Source: an uncultured Lachnospiraceae bacterium (GTDB taxonomy: Bacteria > Bacillota > Clostridia > Lachnospirales > Lachnospiraceae). Taken from it: a stretch of DNA of 64,000 bases. The stretch lies in the NCBI GenBank assembly GCA_910587085.1, contig CAJUMC010000008.1, forward strand, positions 20,608 through 84,607, read 5' to 3'. Both the position numbers and the translations under genes were made by a program. Each line of letters opens with the position of its first letter. Within the stretch, counting starts at the first letter, position 1. Below the pieces are notes generated by a model that was not told where the DNA came from, did not search any database, and saw only the letters and a program-made list of their open reading frames with translations. Of this stretch, positions 41,471 through 50,788 are shown one piece after another.

Positions 41471-43294
41471 TTATTTCGATTTTTTCTTGCTCATCATGAA
41501 GGCTGCCGCACCGCCTGCCACAACGACAACTGCGATCACAATGCCTACGATCAGACCGGTATTGCTGCTGCTTTCGTCCGTCTTATCCGAAGATGCCGGA
41601 GCGGTGGTCGGCTCAGCTGCCGGCTCCTTGGTCGGTTCCGGAGCCGTTGTCGGCTCTGCTGCCGGCTCGGTCGGCTCGGCGGTCGGCTCTGGATCGGTAA
41701 CCTGCGCCTGCTCCTCCGTCATGGATTCCTTCGCAAGGCTTGCTACCTCGTCGCCCGTCAGGCAGCGGTCATAAATATACAGATTGTCAAGAAGTCCGTT
41801 GAACGGCGCATCCCAGTTATTTACGCCGACATAAATCGCCGTCGTATTGTCGATAATATCCGCTACCGGGCCGTCAACCACAACCGGCGTACCATCCACA
41901 TAGACCGTAGCTTTATCCGCATCGGCTACAACGGTAATATTGTACCATGCGCCCTCAGTGAGGGTGGCGTTATTGTCACGAACACAGTCATTCCAACTCT
42001 TTTCGCCCGGAACATTTCTGGACCATACCATCGGTCCGTCTGCAATTGTTTCTTTCCAGCCGAGCGCAGAAATGCTGATCCACTGCGCATCCGTATCCTC
42101 ACCGTGAATAATGCCGTTCTCATAAAGGTTGGCAAGGAAAATTGTCGGCGAATGCTTTACCGCCTTGGCAATATACCAGTTGGCAGAGATCGTATACTGC
42201 TTGCTTGTCGGTCCGACCGGAAGCTTTGCTCCGCCGAGTCCGTCAAATACCATGGCCTGATTTTTTACACCTTTGTCATAGGAGGTAGGAACAAACTCAG
42301 GATCAGAATACTTCAGGCCGACCGTAACACCCTCCTTGCCGCTGACCTCATCCTTCAGGTTGCCGTCAAACTTGTAATATGCAGCGTAGCCCTCCGGCAC
42401 AGCTGCCGTTACCGAGGACAGATCAATCTTGACAATCGGATCCAGCACCGGTTCCGGCGCTGCCGCAACCGGTGCCTGAAGCTCCGGCTGTGCTGCGAGA
42501 ACATCTGCGATGCCCGCTGCTTCCTTGATTTCGTCCGCCGTCAGCGCCGCATCATAAAATGCGATATCATCAAGCTGTGCGCCCTGGCTGCCCCAGAAGG
42601 AGCCGAGTCCAAGGTAAGCATTGGTGTTCTCCGAGGAGAGGAAGCTTAAAATGGACGCATTGTCAAGCCCGGCGCCGCTGCCGCTTTCCGTTTCCGTAAC
42701 CGCTTCGCCGTTGATATACAGGGTCTGGCCCTCCGGCGTAAGAACAACAGCGTAGTGCTGCCATTTTCCAAGATTATTGTAGAGCGCTTTGTCCGCATCG
42801 GCAAACGCCAGATTCTTGGCCTTCAGGTCGATCCAGTTATCGTCCGCGCCGGCGTTCCAGCACAGATACGGCCTTGCCTCAAGCGTGAGCCTTGCGCCTG
42901 CGCCATCCGGATCGTTCACCGCGTCAAACGAGGAAAATCCGAGCAGGGAATCCCACTCCCAGAACGAAGCCGTCTCCGGAATGTTTACCCAAAGGGAAAT
43001 CGTAGCAGCGGAAAGCTCCTTTCCCGCAAACGGGTTTGCAAAGGTGGTATAGCTCTCTGCAGCGGCATGTCCGCCGAACTCAAGCTGAACCACATTGCCT
43101 TTTACATCATTCGCTACTATCGACGGCGCAGGAGTCTCTCCCTTTGCCGCCGGTGTCATGTCGCCGAAACCGTCCTCAAAATCAAAGGACACAAGCGGTG
43201 CCGGTGCTGCCTTCGCAGGAGCCGGTGCTGCCGTAGAAACAGCGCCTGCCGTCACGACTGCGGCACATAACGTTGCCATTACCTTTCTTTTCAT
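41471..43294 (-). CDS. Cell-surface protein with two LamG/concanavalin-like domains and a C-terminal membrane anchor
   Basis: Start at 43294 (MKRKVMATLCAAVV) with GGAGGATAC upstream; 607 residues. A signal peptide (1-28, ending AKA) is followed by a LamG-like jelly-roll (about 32-260: ISLWVNIPETASFWEWD, WQHYAVVLTPEGQTLYINGE, LDDIAFYDAALTADEIK) and a second one (about 285-520: YYKFDGNLKDEVSGKEG, WYNITVVADADKATVYVDG, LLDNLYIYDRCLTGDEV). Then comes a Pro/Thr/Glu-rich wall-spanning region with repeated TEP units, a TM helix (VGIVIAVVVVAGGAAAF) and KKKSK. No LPxTG sortase motif, so it is anchored in the membrane. Probably glycan-binding; no catalytic residues seen. Confidence 0.9.
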   Translation of the reverse strand: MKRKVMATLCAAVVTAGAVSTAAPAPAKAAPAPLVSFDFEDGFGDMTPAAKGETPAPSIVANDVKGNVVQLEFGGHAAAESYTTFANPFAGKELSAATISLWVNIPETASFWEWDSLLGFSSFDAVNDPDGAGARLTLEARPYLCWNAGADDNWIDLKAKNLAFADADKALYNNLGKWQHYAVVLTPEGQTLYINGEAVTETESGSGAGLDNASILSFLSSENTNAYLGLGSFWGSQGAQLDDIAFYDAALTADEIKEAAGIADVLAAQPELQAPVAAAPEPVLDPIVKIDLSSVTAAVPEGYAAYYKFDGNLKDEVSGKEGVTVGLKYSDPEFVPTSYDKGVKNQAMVFDGLGGAKLPVGPTSKQYTISANWYIAKAVKHSPTIFLANLYENGIIHGEDTDAQWISISALGWKETIADGPMVWSRNVPGEKSWNDCVRDNNATLTEGAWYNITVVADADKATVYVDGTPVVVDGPVADIIDNTTAIYVGVNNWDAPFNGLLDNLYIYDRCLTGDEVASLAKESMTEEQAQVTDPEPTAEPTEPAAEPTTAPEPTKEPAAEPTTAPASSDKTDESSSNTGLIVGIVIAVVVVAGGAAAFMMSKKKSK

Positions 43295-43363
43295 ATACGT
43301 ATCCTCCATCCTGAAATATACGAAACCCTAAAATGTTTTAGATTTTCGTTGATTCATGCCTTT

Positions 43364-43392
43364 ATCATATACGATACCTTGTGCAATGTCAA
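43364..43392 (-). promoter_or_regulatory. Promoter of the LamG protein gene
   Basis: TTGACA (43392-43387), 17-base spacer, TATGAT (43369-43364) on the minus strand, about 65 bases before the start. Confidence 0.82.
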
Positions 43393-43592
43393 CAACTTTT
43401 TTTTGTTAAGGAATTAAAAAACCGTAAAATTGTCAACCAGAATTTGCTTATTTATATAAAAATAAAATATTCCACAAAAAGGCAAAAAAACCGTGCGTGG
43501 AAGCGGATGCTCCCTCATCACGGCTTTCTGATCGTTCCTGTATACTGGCATGAAAGGCCTTACGCCGGGAATCTGCAGGCCCCTGCGAACTG

Positions 43593-44162
43593 CTACAGCT
43601 TTCCGCCGCACTCCCCACAGAACACCGCGTCCGCCGGAAGCCTGGTTCCGCAGTGCGGACAAATCACCGCCAGCGGCTGTCCGTTTTCCGGGATGCCCAT
43701 CCCTCCCGGTTCCCCTGACGCCGGCCCGCTCTGCGCCTGCTCCGCAGAGGAAGCCTTCTCTTCAAGCTTCTGTCCGCAAATTCCGCAGAATCTCCGCTCT
43801 CTTTTATTTTTGGCCCCGCAGCGCCCGCAGATTACGCTGTACTCGTCTGCCTCCGGCACTGCCACGGCGCGCGTGCCGCACTCCCCGCAGAACACCGCCT
43901 CGTCCTCAACCACGGCTTCGCAGTTCGGGCACAGGCGGAACCCCTTCAGGCGAAGAATATTCTTTTCGTTGACATGAACCTGCTGGCGCAGCGCATCAAG
44001 CTTGGCCGCGGCCTCCTGCATCCCCGTCTCGTAATCCGCTGATTTCTCATAGTAATGCCTGCCGATCTCCATAAAAAGCGGTTCAAAGCATGCTTCCAGC
44101 TTCCGGTTGTCTGTCTCAAGCTCTCTGATCTTCTTTCTCGCCTCTTCGCTTATCTCCGTCAT
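43593..44162 (-). CDS. Zinc-ribbon protein with N-terminal coiled coil
   Basis: The 189-residue protein begins with a helical, coiled-coil part (EISEEARKKIRELETDNRKL; about 1-75) and continues with three zinc ribbons of the double CxxC type: CPNCEAVVEDEAVFCGEC, CGRCGAKNKRERRFCGIC and CPHCGTRLPADAVFCGEC. The ribbons are spaced by Ala/Pro/Glu-rich linkers. Such proteins are frequent in Clostridia and of unknown function. AGGAGGCGGGAC precedes the ATG. Downstream of the PocR/MCP-tip gene in the same direction. Confidence 0.82.
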   Translation of the reverse strand: MTEISEEARKKIRELETDNRKLEACFEPLFMEIGRHYYEKSADYETGMQEAAAKLDALRQQVHVNEKNILRLKGFRLCPNCEAVVEDEAVFCGECGTRAVAVPEADEYSVICGRCGAKNKRERRFCGICGQKLEEKASSAEQAQSGPASGEPGGMGIPENGQPLAVICPHCGTRLPADAVFCGECGGKL

Positions 44163-44276
44163 GTCCCGCCTCCTTATTATATGCCTTCGAATCTTATTCT
44201 GCCGACCGCAGGATCAGGCCCGCCGCTGCAAAGCTGCCTCGTGCTTTCTGCCGTTTTTTGCGCCGGGCCGGCAAAA

Positions 44277-45053
44277 TTATCGGCCCTCGTTCATTTTCTG
44301 AACCGATGTGTGAATGTCCGACGCAAGCTGCTGGATATCCTTGTATAAAACGCCGGACTGCTTGGAGAGCTCTCCCATCTGCGAAGCAACCACCGAGAAG
44401 CCCGCGCCCATCGCGCCTGCCCGCCCGGCCTCAATGGAAGCGTTCAGTGCAAGGATATTCTGCTTCGAGGCAATCTTTTCCAGCGCCTTCGTCTTTTCGT
44501 AAATGGAGCCGACCATGGTTGTTGTCTCGCCAAGCTCCTCCTCCATCACCTTCGTCCGCTTTTCATCCTTATGCTTCAGGTATTCAAGATTCACTACATA
44601 ATTTATTATGAACTCAAGCAGCCTGGCCGCCGCATAAATAGATTTCTCCGGCCGGATCGGCACCTTTTTCACCGCTCTTATGTACTCATCCTCCGGTATC
44701 CCGAGCTCTCTTGCCAATGCTGCAAATTTCTCCTCATCCGGGCTTTCCGGAAGCACCTGGCCGCCGATCATTTTGCCGAGCTTTTCGCCGCTGATCGCGA
44801 TATCCACGGAAAAATCCATCAGGCCCGCATGACAGCGGTAGGTTCCGCTGCATTCATTGTCGCATTTTACACAGCGCCGGAGGCCCTCCCGGTTTCCACG
44901 CGTATATTTCATGCAGAAATCGGTAAAATTGCTGCCCTCGGTCAGATAATTCCCGTTCTTGTCCACCGCAATCGCTGCCAGACCGGTTGCGTCAGAAAAC
45001 TGATTCTGAATATCCTGCAGCAGCTTGACACTCATAAAGTCTTTCAATTCCAT
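44277..45053 (-). CDS. Soluble chemotaxis-type signalling protein: PocR sensor + short MCP tip
   Basis: Start MELKDFMSVKLLQDIQNQFS at 45053; 258 residues, no TM. Residues 5-155 are a PocR ligand-binding domain with its cysteine pattern (C47, C61, C64, C68, C74: CVKCDNECSG, YRCHAGLMDF) and IGGQVL. Residues 165-255 hold only the membrane-distal tip of an MCP signalling hairpin: KQNILALNASIEAGRAGAMG, AGFSVVASQMGELSKQS. The long methylation helices are missing, so classical adaptation is unlikely, but the CheA/CheW contact tip is intact. PocR domains bind small hydrocarbon-type ligands such as propanediol. Encoded next to the flagellar operon, in the same direction. Confidence 0.88.
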   Translation of the reverse strand: MELKDFMSVKLLQDIQNQFSDATGLAAIAVDKNGNYLTEGSNFTDFCMKYTRGNREGLRRCVKCDNECSGTYRCHAGLMDFSVDIAISGEKLGKMIGGQVLPESPDEEKFAALARELGIPEDEYIRAVKKVPIRPEKSIYAAARLLEFIINYVVNLEYLKHKDEKRTKVMEEELGETTTMVGSIYEKTKALEKIASKQNILALNASIEAGRAGAMGAGFSVVASQMGELSKQSGVLYKDIQQLASDIHTSVQKMNEGR

Positions 45054-45271
45054 AATCCGATACCCTCTTTCCGGCGTTCCGCCCATGTATGTAAGCGCGA
45101 CAATCCTGCTTGTAACTCATATTTTATCACGTTTGACTGGGCAAGGCAAGAATAAAGCAAAGGAAAAAAGCGGCCCTGGACAGCAGCTGGCTCTTCCTCT
45201 TTAAAGCACAAAAATACCGGCGGAGCAGCCGAATTTTCTTCGCTGCTCCGCCGGCTCTTCCGCCCGCTCCT

Positions 45272-45751
45272 TCACGCCATAAACCCGCGCTTTGCCCCGC
45301 TCGGGTCAAGGTATGATTCGTTCAGACTCCCTCTGCCGTAGGTCAGGCCCGCGTATACCTGCTCGGTATTGCGCATCACCGGACCCGACTCATCCTGTGC
45401 GCTCACCTGCGCGAACGCATCCCTGAGCTTCTGCACCATGCTGTCGGCCGAATCCAGCAGCGCAGCCCCGCGGGACAGCCGCGCCCGGATCAGCGTCCGG
45501 TTCAGATAGGAATACAGGCGGAAAAGCTCTCTGGAAAGTCCGTACTGAAAATCGAGAGCCCCCATCAGCTCATTCACAAACCGGCCCGCATGCTTCAGCT
45601 CCCGCTCATATCCTTCGGCATCGTCCTGCCCCAGAGCTCTGCGGGCGGCCGCCGTATCTTCCAGAATAACATCATACATAATTACGATCAGTTCCGTCCG
45701 CGATGCCTGTGTTACGCGGCGCGTAAACTCCTGTAGTTTTTCCCTTTCCAT
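45272..45751 (-). CDS. FliS-family flagellin chaperone
   Basis: Start MEREKLQEFTRRVTQASRTE at 45751 (GGAGGTTGGC) gives 159 residues. The N-terminal helices show the FliS pattern: TQASRTELIVIMYDVILEDT, then AGRFVNELMGALDFQYGLSR and LFRLYSYLNRTLIRA. FliS binds the C-terminal D0 region of flagellin and prevents early polymerisation. A C-terminal extension of about 35 residues follows the usual end. It sits 78 bases downstream of flagellin, the expected operon partner. Confidence 0.85.
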   Translation of the reverse strand: MEREKLQEFTRRVTQASRTELIVIMYDVILEDTAAARRALGQDDAEGYERELKHAGRFVNELMGALDFQYGLSRELFRLYSYLNRTLIRARLSRGAALLDSADSMVQKLRDAFAQVSAQDESGPVMRNTEQVYAGLTYGRGSLNESYLDPSGAKRGFMA

Positions 45752-45829
45752 GCCAACCTCCGTTTCCTCATCGCGCCGCATCCCGGTTCTCTCCGGCCTC
45801 CCGGATGTAAATGCAGCCTCACGGTTTCA

Positions 45830-47338
45830 TCAGCCCTGGAGCAGGGAAAGGATCGTCTGCGGCCGCTCGTTCGCCTGCGCCAGCATCGCCGTGCCTGCCT
45901 GCGAGAGAACGTTCTTCTGCGTGAAGGTCGTCATTTCCGCAGCCATATCAACATCCTCGATGCGGGACAGCGACTCCGTGATATTCTCTGAGGAAACATC
46001 CAGGTTTGCGATCGCGTGGTCGAGCCGGTTCTGGTAAGCGCCGAGCTTTGCGCGCACGGAGGAAACCTGGTAAACCGCGAGATCACACAGCGTAATTGCC
46101 TGCTCCGCACCGTCCTGTGTAGCAACATTGAGAATATCCACGCCGAGCGTCTTCGTGTCCACCTTCGGAATGCGAACCTCCATCGTCTGCCCCTCGTTCG
46201 CTCCGATCTGAAGATCCATCGGCCCCGCGGAAAGCACGGTGATCACAACCTCGGACTCAGCACTGCCGCCGACATCCGACTCTCCGCCGTCGATCGTGGC
46301 ATCGGTAAAGGTCGTCTCCGCGGTTCCCGGCTGCACCTCAAATTTCATTTCGAAGCCGTTCATATCCGTTACGGTAACAACATTTCCCTTGGCGGAAACC
46401 GTGGCCGTCTTGTTGAATCCCTCTTCGCCGAGTGTCGCCACCGCATCAACGCCGACCGCCTTTGCTCCCTCGTCGCTGATGCCGCCGAACAGCTGACGCA
46501 GCTCCTCGTTATCGCAGTAGATCTCGATCTTCTGGTCGGAGCCATAGGCTTTGGAAACAAATATCAGTTCCCCGCCTTCCGCTGCATCCTCCTGCCTGTA
46601 GCCGGCAATCTGGCCCTCCTCATCCGGATCCGCGCCTGCCGTGCCGACAAACGCCTGGATATTCATGGCATCGCACGCGTTCCGTATCCTCTCGTAGACC
46701 TCTCCCATCGTGTCCCCGGCCTTTATGCGGATCTCCGTGCCGTTGATATTGATTTTTCCGTCCTCCTCAATTACCTCGTCCGCTGCGCCAATCTGCATCC
46801 CGGCCATTACGGCCTGCCTGGCATCCTGTACAACGTTGATCGCGTAATCCTTGTTCTCCACGGTATCCGTCAGCGATATCAGCGATACTGCGTTGTTGCT
46901 GGAGTAGGACTGGCAGTCCACATTACCGTCCAGCAGCGTTTTGGTATTATATTCCGTCGTGGTGGAAATACGGTCGATCTCCTGGTTGAGCTGGTTGATC
47001 TCCCGCTGGATGGCGGCGCGGTCGTCGCCCGTGTTCGTGCCGTTTGCGGCCTGCACGGAAAGCTCCCGCATACGCTGCAGCATTGCCTCCACCTCGTGGA
47101 GCGCGCCTTCCGCCGTCTGGATCACGGAAATGCCGTCCGCAGCATTGCGGCTCGCCTGATCCAGCCCGGCGATCTGCGTTTTCATCTTCTGCGAAATGGC
47201 CATGCCTGCGGCATCGTCCGCCGCACGGTTGATCCGGTAGCCGGAGGAAAGCCTCTCAAGACTCTTGTCAAGCGCACTGTTCGTTTTTCCCAGCGAATTG
47301 CTCGCCTTCAGCGCTGCAATATTGTGATTAATTCTCAT
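45830..47338 (-). CDS. Flagellin
   Basis: The start MRINHNIAALKASNSLGKTN at 47338 gives a 502-residue flagellin. D0/D1 regions are conserved at both ends: LERLSSGYRINRAADDAAGM, MLQRMRELSVQAANGTN, and at the C-terminus SSVRAKLGAYQNRLDHAIAN, ENITESLSRIEDVDMA, QAGTAMLAQANERPQTILSL. The middle about 230 residues (160-390) form an acidic hypervariable D2/D3 exposed domain. The start codon overlaps the 3' end of the FliK-like gene by 11 bases, so translation is probably coupled, which is unusual for a highly made flagellin; the ribosome site AGGTGCAG is modest. Confidence 0.96.
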   Translation of the reverse strand: MRINHNIAALKASNSLGKTNSALDKSLERLSSGYRINRAADDAAGMAISQKMKTQIAGLDQASRNAADGISVIQTAEGALHEVEAMLQRMRELSVQAANGTNTGDDRAAIQREINQLNQEIDRISTTTEYNTKTLLDGNVDCQSYSSNNAVSLISLTDTVENKDYAINVVQDARQAVMAGMQIGAADEVIEEDGKININGTEIRIKAGDTMGEVYERIRNACDAMNIQAFVGTAGADPDEEGQIAGYRQEDAAEGGELIFVSKAYGSDQKIEIYCDNEELRQLFGGISDEGAKAVGVDAVATLGEEGFNKTATVSAKGNVVTVTDMNGFEMKFEVQPGTAETTFTDATIDGGESDVGGSAESEVVITVLSAGPMDLQIGANEGQTMEVRIPKVDTKTLGVDILNVATQDGAEQAITLCDLAVYQVSSVRAKLGAYQNRLDHAIANLDVSSENITESLSRIEDVDMAAEMTTFTQKNVLSQAGTAMLAQANERPQTILSLLQG

Positions 47339-50300
47339 GCTCTGCACCTGTCCTTTCCGATACGATTTCTTTGATTACTGTCTTTGCTGCCAGGTACAAA
47401 TCATCCGTCCGTGTCCTTTCTGTTCCCGCACTGTCCGCCCCGGTTTCCCGCGCGGCGCTCCACTGAGCGGCGGTATCAGCTGACCTGGTCTTTAACCCGT
47501 AATTCCAGTGGGTTATCTCAAAGCCCTGCTCCTTCAGAGCCTTCTGCAATTCCTCTTCCTTTCCGCGGATGCGGTCAAGCTCCTGCGCGGAAGCGCTGGT
47601 CATATAACAATTCAGCCGCTTTCCTTCCAGTTTAAGTTCAACGGCAGTATCACCGCCTTCGCCCGCCAGACGTATTGCCGCGCTGCCCTTCTCGCCGCCG
47701 GAGTGAACCACCGTAAGGTTCAGCTTTACGAAGCCGCTGTCCGCAGGAAGCGGAATCTCGTAAAACTCCTTCCCCGCAAGGCTTCCCGTCAGGCGGATCG
47801 CTCCGCGCACGGCAAGCAGCTGTACGCTGTCCGCTCCGGTGAGCGCCGCATTCCCGAAAATTCGGTCAACTGCTTTATCGGCTGTTTTGTTCCAGTTCTC
47901 AACCGCCGCACGCATTTTTTCCGCATTTTCAACCGCATCCGGGCCGTCCGCCGGCTCTTCGAACGTCTCGCCGTACCTCTGTGCGAGCTCCTTCAGCGTC
48001 CGGTATACGCTCCGCCCCGACAGAAGCTCCCTCGCTGCGCGGATCGTTTCCATGCTTTGTTCTTCACGGTACGCACCGAGAAATGCCTGCTCCACACTGC
48101 TGCCTGCCGCCGCCTGTACCAGCCCGTTAAGCATTGTCTGTGCGCACCGCTCCGCCTCGGCCTCACAGGCTTCCGACCCGTGCGCCTGCACAAGCCGCTC
48201 CGCCAGCTGCTCCGCTGTCAGTTCCAGCGCCTCCTGCGGTCCTCCGGCTCCGGCCAGCGCCTCCGGGGTCAGCTCTCTCGCGGCCCTTGCCGCCGCCGTC
48301 TGCTGATATGCAGCTTCAATCTGCTCCGAAATCCTCTTTCCCTGACCGGAAACCGCCTCCGTCCCGCCGAACGCATCATCGACCGAGGCGTCCACGCCGC
48401 CCTTCCTGCGCGTGCGCACGGCAGAGAGCAGCCCTGAGAGCGTCAGCTCCCGCCCCGAGCCGGCCAGCGCGCCGGCAGCCGCGCCGTCCGTGCGGGCAAC
48501 CTGGTGCAGCAGCCGGTAAATCCCGATATAGGCTTCCCGCTCCGCTCCGCTCAGCTCCTTTTTCTCGTCCAGCATTACCAGATAGCTGCTGAATTTTTCC
48601 TCGGTGGAGGCGCCCTCCTCATCCCGCAGCTGCCTCAATGTTCTGCTCAGCTCCGGAAGAGGCATGTCGAGCGGATTGATGCCCTTCTGTATCATGCGCG
48701 CGCATGCAGCCGGATTCATGCTCTCCAGCATCTCCTGAACCTGCGCGTCATACTGCTTCATCGCCGTCAGATTTTCCCGTGTCAGTTCCAGCTGATTGTA
48801 GGACAGCATGCGCACTGCACGCCGGTTCGCTTCCGTCGCCTCAAGGCCCATGGCAGCCAGCCGCTCGTCCACATTGCGGAACGCCGTGCGGATGGAATCC
48901 CCCATATCCGCGCGCGGCTTTGTCATAAGCGCCTCATAACTCTCCTCCGCTCTGCGGAACTGCTCTGCCAGCCGGCTTCCTGTCTCGTGCAGGCTGCGCA
49001 CCGTTTCCAGCGCTCTCGCGGCAAAGGTCACGGAAAGCACCTGTGCCGGAGCCGCCCGCAGTTCCCTTACCGCCGTGTCCGTTTCCCTCAGCAGGTCGAG
49101 ATCCGCCGGTGCATTTCCGCTGTCAATCCGGCTGCCGGCCTCCTCGTACAGCCGGCGGTAATATTCCTGCTCCAGGCCGCGCAGTCCTTCTACAATCTCG
49201 CCGAGCCCGGCAGTATCCAGACGGATACCCTGCCTCAGCAGGCGCACGCCTGCCTCCGCGGTCAGTTTCAGCTGAATTTCCGCCAGCTGCCGCCGTGCGG
49301 CCACATCCGTATAAGCCGCTCCCGCCGTGCGCCCGGAAAGTTCGCTCTGCACCCGCTGCAGAAACTCCAGAGTGAGCTTTTGGGTCTGCCCGTCCGCCTG
49401 AAGCCTCGCCGCCGCGAGATCTATCGTCTCCGGCAGAATTTCCGCAAAGGCTGCGCTCACGCGCGCCGCCGTTCTCTGCTCCACCGCGGCCATTCCCCCG
49501 AGCGCAAGCGGCGCCTGCTCCGCAGACCCGCCGTTCTTCAGGGCCTCCACGGCGCGCTCCAGAACCATTTCGATCAGGGCGGAAGCTGCCTCGCGACCGG
49601 CTTCCGACGCCCTCGCAAAATCGGAAAGCCGGTCAAGCTCTTCCTTGCAGGCCAGATTCTCCGCCGTCAGAGGAAGTTCGTTTTCCAGAAGCCATCTCGC
49701 ATCCTCCATCGCTGCCGCATCCGGTTCCCGGCCGGTCTGACGCACCACGGCCTCAGCGGAAGGCTTCAGTTCCTCCCATACCGAATCGGGAAGAGGCTGT
49801 TCCCTGCGGCCGCTCCCGCTGTGCGCGGCCCTGTACAGATTCTGGATGGTTGGCTCCAGCTGATTGCCGATCAGGTATGCCCCCGCTGCCCCGTCCAGTC
49901 TGCCGACTGCCTCAAGCCCTCTCTCCGCCGCTTCGGCAAGCTCCCGGAGCTTCGACTCCGTCACCGGAATATCCGCTCTGATCAGCAGTTCCGCAAGATA
50001 CGCGGCGGCCGGCTGATTTTTGAGAAACCTCCGGGCCGTCTCCTCGATGGCTTCCCGCTCCGCCCGCTTCCGCTCCTGGAAAGCGGCGTTTGCCGTCTCC
50101 CGCTGCTCGCGCCCGGCCTTGATCCTCTCCAGCGCCCGCGCCAGACGCTGCAGATTAAAGCCTTCCAGCGTAAAGCCCTCCGATGCCAGCGCCCGGTAAT
50201 CCTCCTCCGTCATGCGCCCGGCAAGCTCCTCTGCATTTTCCTCCTGCTGCTCCTCTTCCTCCGCCGTGTCCGAATCCTGCGGGACGCGGACAAGCGATGA

Positions 50301-50624
50301 GCGATCCACCTGAGGAGCGCCTCCCCCGTGTACCGCGGTTCCGCCGCCCGCCGGAAGCTCCTTCAGAAGCATCCCCTTCGGACCGGACTCCACCACCTGG
50401 AACCGGCGTACCTGTCCCGTGCCTGCTCCCGGCACAGACTCCTTCGGAAAGCTCAGCTGCTTTCCTGAAAAATCCATGGAAACCCTGTCGCCGACCTCCG
50501 TCACCACGCCCTCGACAATCTGGCCGACCTCCCAGCTTCCGGCTCCGCTTTTTTCCCGTTTCTCATCCACACCATTCCGGTATATTTTTTCCGTATTCGC
50601 GGCCGACAACGCATCCAGCTTCAT
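47328..50624 (-). CDS. Very large FliK-like flagellar protein (DUF6240 type)
   Basis: Start MKLDALSAANTEKIYRNGVD at 50624 (GGGAGGTTCTTGG) gives 1098 residues. An N-terminal small beta domain (about 30-90: GQIVEGVVTEVGDRVSMDFS) is followed by about 800 residues of repeated helical segments with a recurring pattern of the type LLENELPLTAENLACKEELD, LSYNQLELTRENLTAMKQYD and MIQKGINPLDMPLPELSR. The C-terminal 150 residues (GFVKLNLTVVHSGGEKGSAA, LKLEGKRLNCYMTSASAQEL, KALKEQGFEITHWNYGL) resemble the FliK hook-length-control C-domain. It heads the flagellin operon behind a SigD-type promoter. No secretion signal. Role as a hook-length or secretion regulator is an inference. Confidence 0.75.
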   Translation of the reverse strand: MKLDALSAANTEKIYRNGVDEKREKSGAGSWEVGQIVEGVVTEVGDRVSMDFSGKQLSFPKESVPGAGTGQVRRFQVVESGPKGMLLKELPAGGGTAVHGGGAPQVDRSSLVRVPQDSDTAEEEEQQEENAEELAGRMTEEDYRALASEGFTLEGFNLQRLARALERIKAGREQRETANAAFQERKRAEREAIEETARRFLKNQPAAAYLAELLIRADIPVTESKLRELAEAAERGLEAVGRLDGAAGAYLIGNQLEPTIQNLYRAAHSGSGRREQPLPDSVWEELKPSAEAVVRQTGREPDAAAMEDARWLLENELPLTAENLACKEELDRLSDFARASEAGREAASALIEMVLERAVEALKNGGSAEQAPLALGGMAAVEQRTAARVSAAFAEILPETIDLAAARLQADGQTQKLTLEFLQRVQSELSGRTAGAAYTDVAARRQLAEIQLKLTAEAGVRLLRQGIRLDTAGLGEIVEGLRGLEQEYYRRLYEEAGSRIDSGNAPADLDLLRETDTAVRELRAAPAQVLSVTFAARALETVRSLHETGSRLAEQFRRAEESYEALMTKPRADMGDSIRTAFRNVDERLAAMGLEATEANRRAVRMLSYNQLELTRENLTAMKQYDAQVQEMLESMNPAACARMIQKGINPLDMPLPELSRTLRQLRDEEGASTEEKFSSYLVMLDEKKELSGAEREAYIGIYRLLHQVARTDGAAAGALAGSGRELTLSGLLSAVRTRRKGGVDASVDDAFGGTEAVSGQGKRISEQIEAAYQQTAAARAARELTPEALAGAGGPQEALELTAEQLAERLVQAHGSEACEAEAERCAQTMLNGLVQAAAGSSVEQAFLGAYREEQSMETIRAARELLSGRSVYRTLKELAQRYGETFEEPADGPDAVENAEKMRAAVENWNKTADKAVDRIFGNAALTGADSVQLLAVRGAIRLTGSLAGKEFYEIPLPADSGFVKLNLTVVHSGGEKGSAAIRLAGEGGDTAVELKLEGKRLNCYMTSASAQELDRIRGKEEELQKALKEQGFEITHWNYGLKTRSADTAAQWSAARETGADSAGTERTRTDDLYLAAKTVIKEIVSERTGAEHEN

Positions 50625-50726
50625 CCAAGAACCTCCCGTTCTCTGCATCGTTATGCGGAGAGTCGAACTCATGTTCGCTCCGCTCTCCGCCGGGGAAAGC
50701 CCTCCGCTCTCCCTGCAATATTTACG

Positions 50727-50753
50727 TTATCGGCTTTTTTCCAAAAAAACTTA
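50727..50753 (-). promoter_or_regulatory. SigD (sigma-28)-type flagellar promoter
   Basis: On the minus strand TAAG (50753-50750) is followed after 15 bases by GCCGATAA (50734-50727), matching the motility-sigma consensus TAAA-N15-GCCGATAA/T. It lies about 100 bases before the FliK-like gene and should drive the whole fliK-like/flagellin/fliS-like operon. Confidence 0.85.
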
Positions 50754-50788
50754 AGAGGCAGGCCGAGGCTTCGGCACAGAGCAGAACT

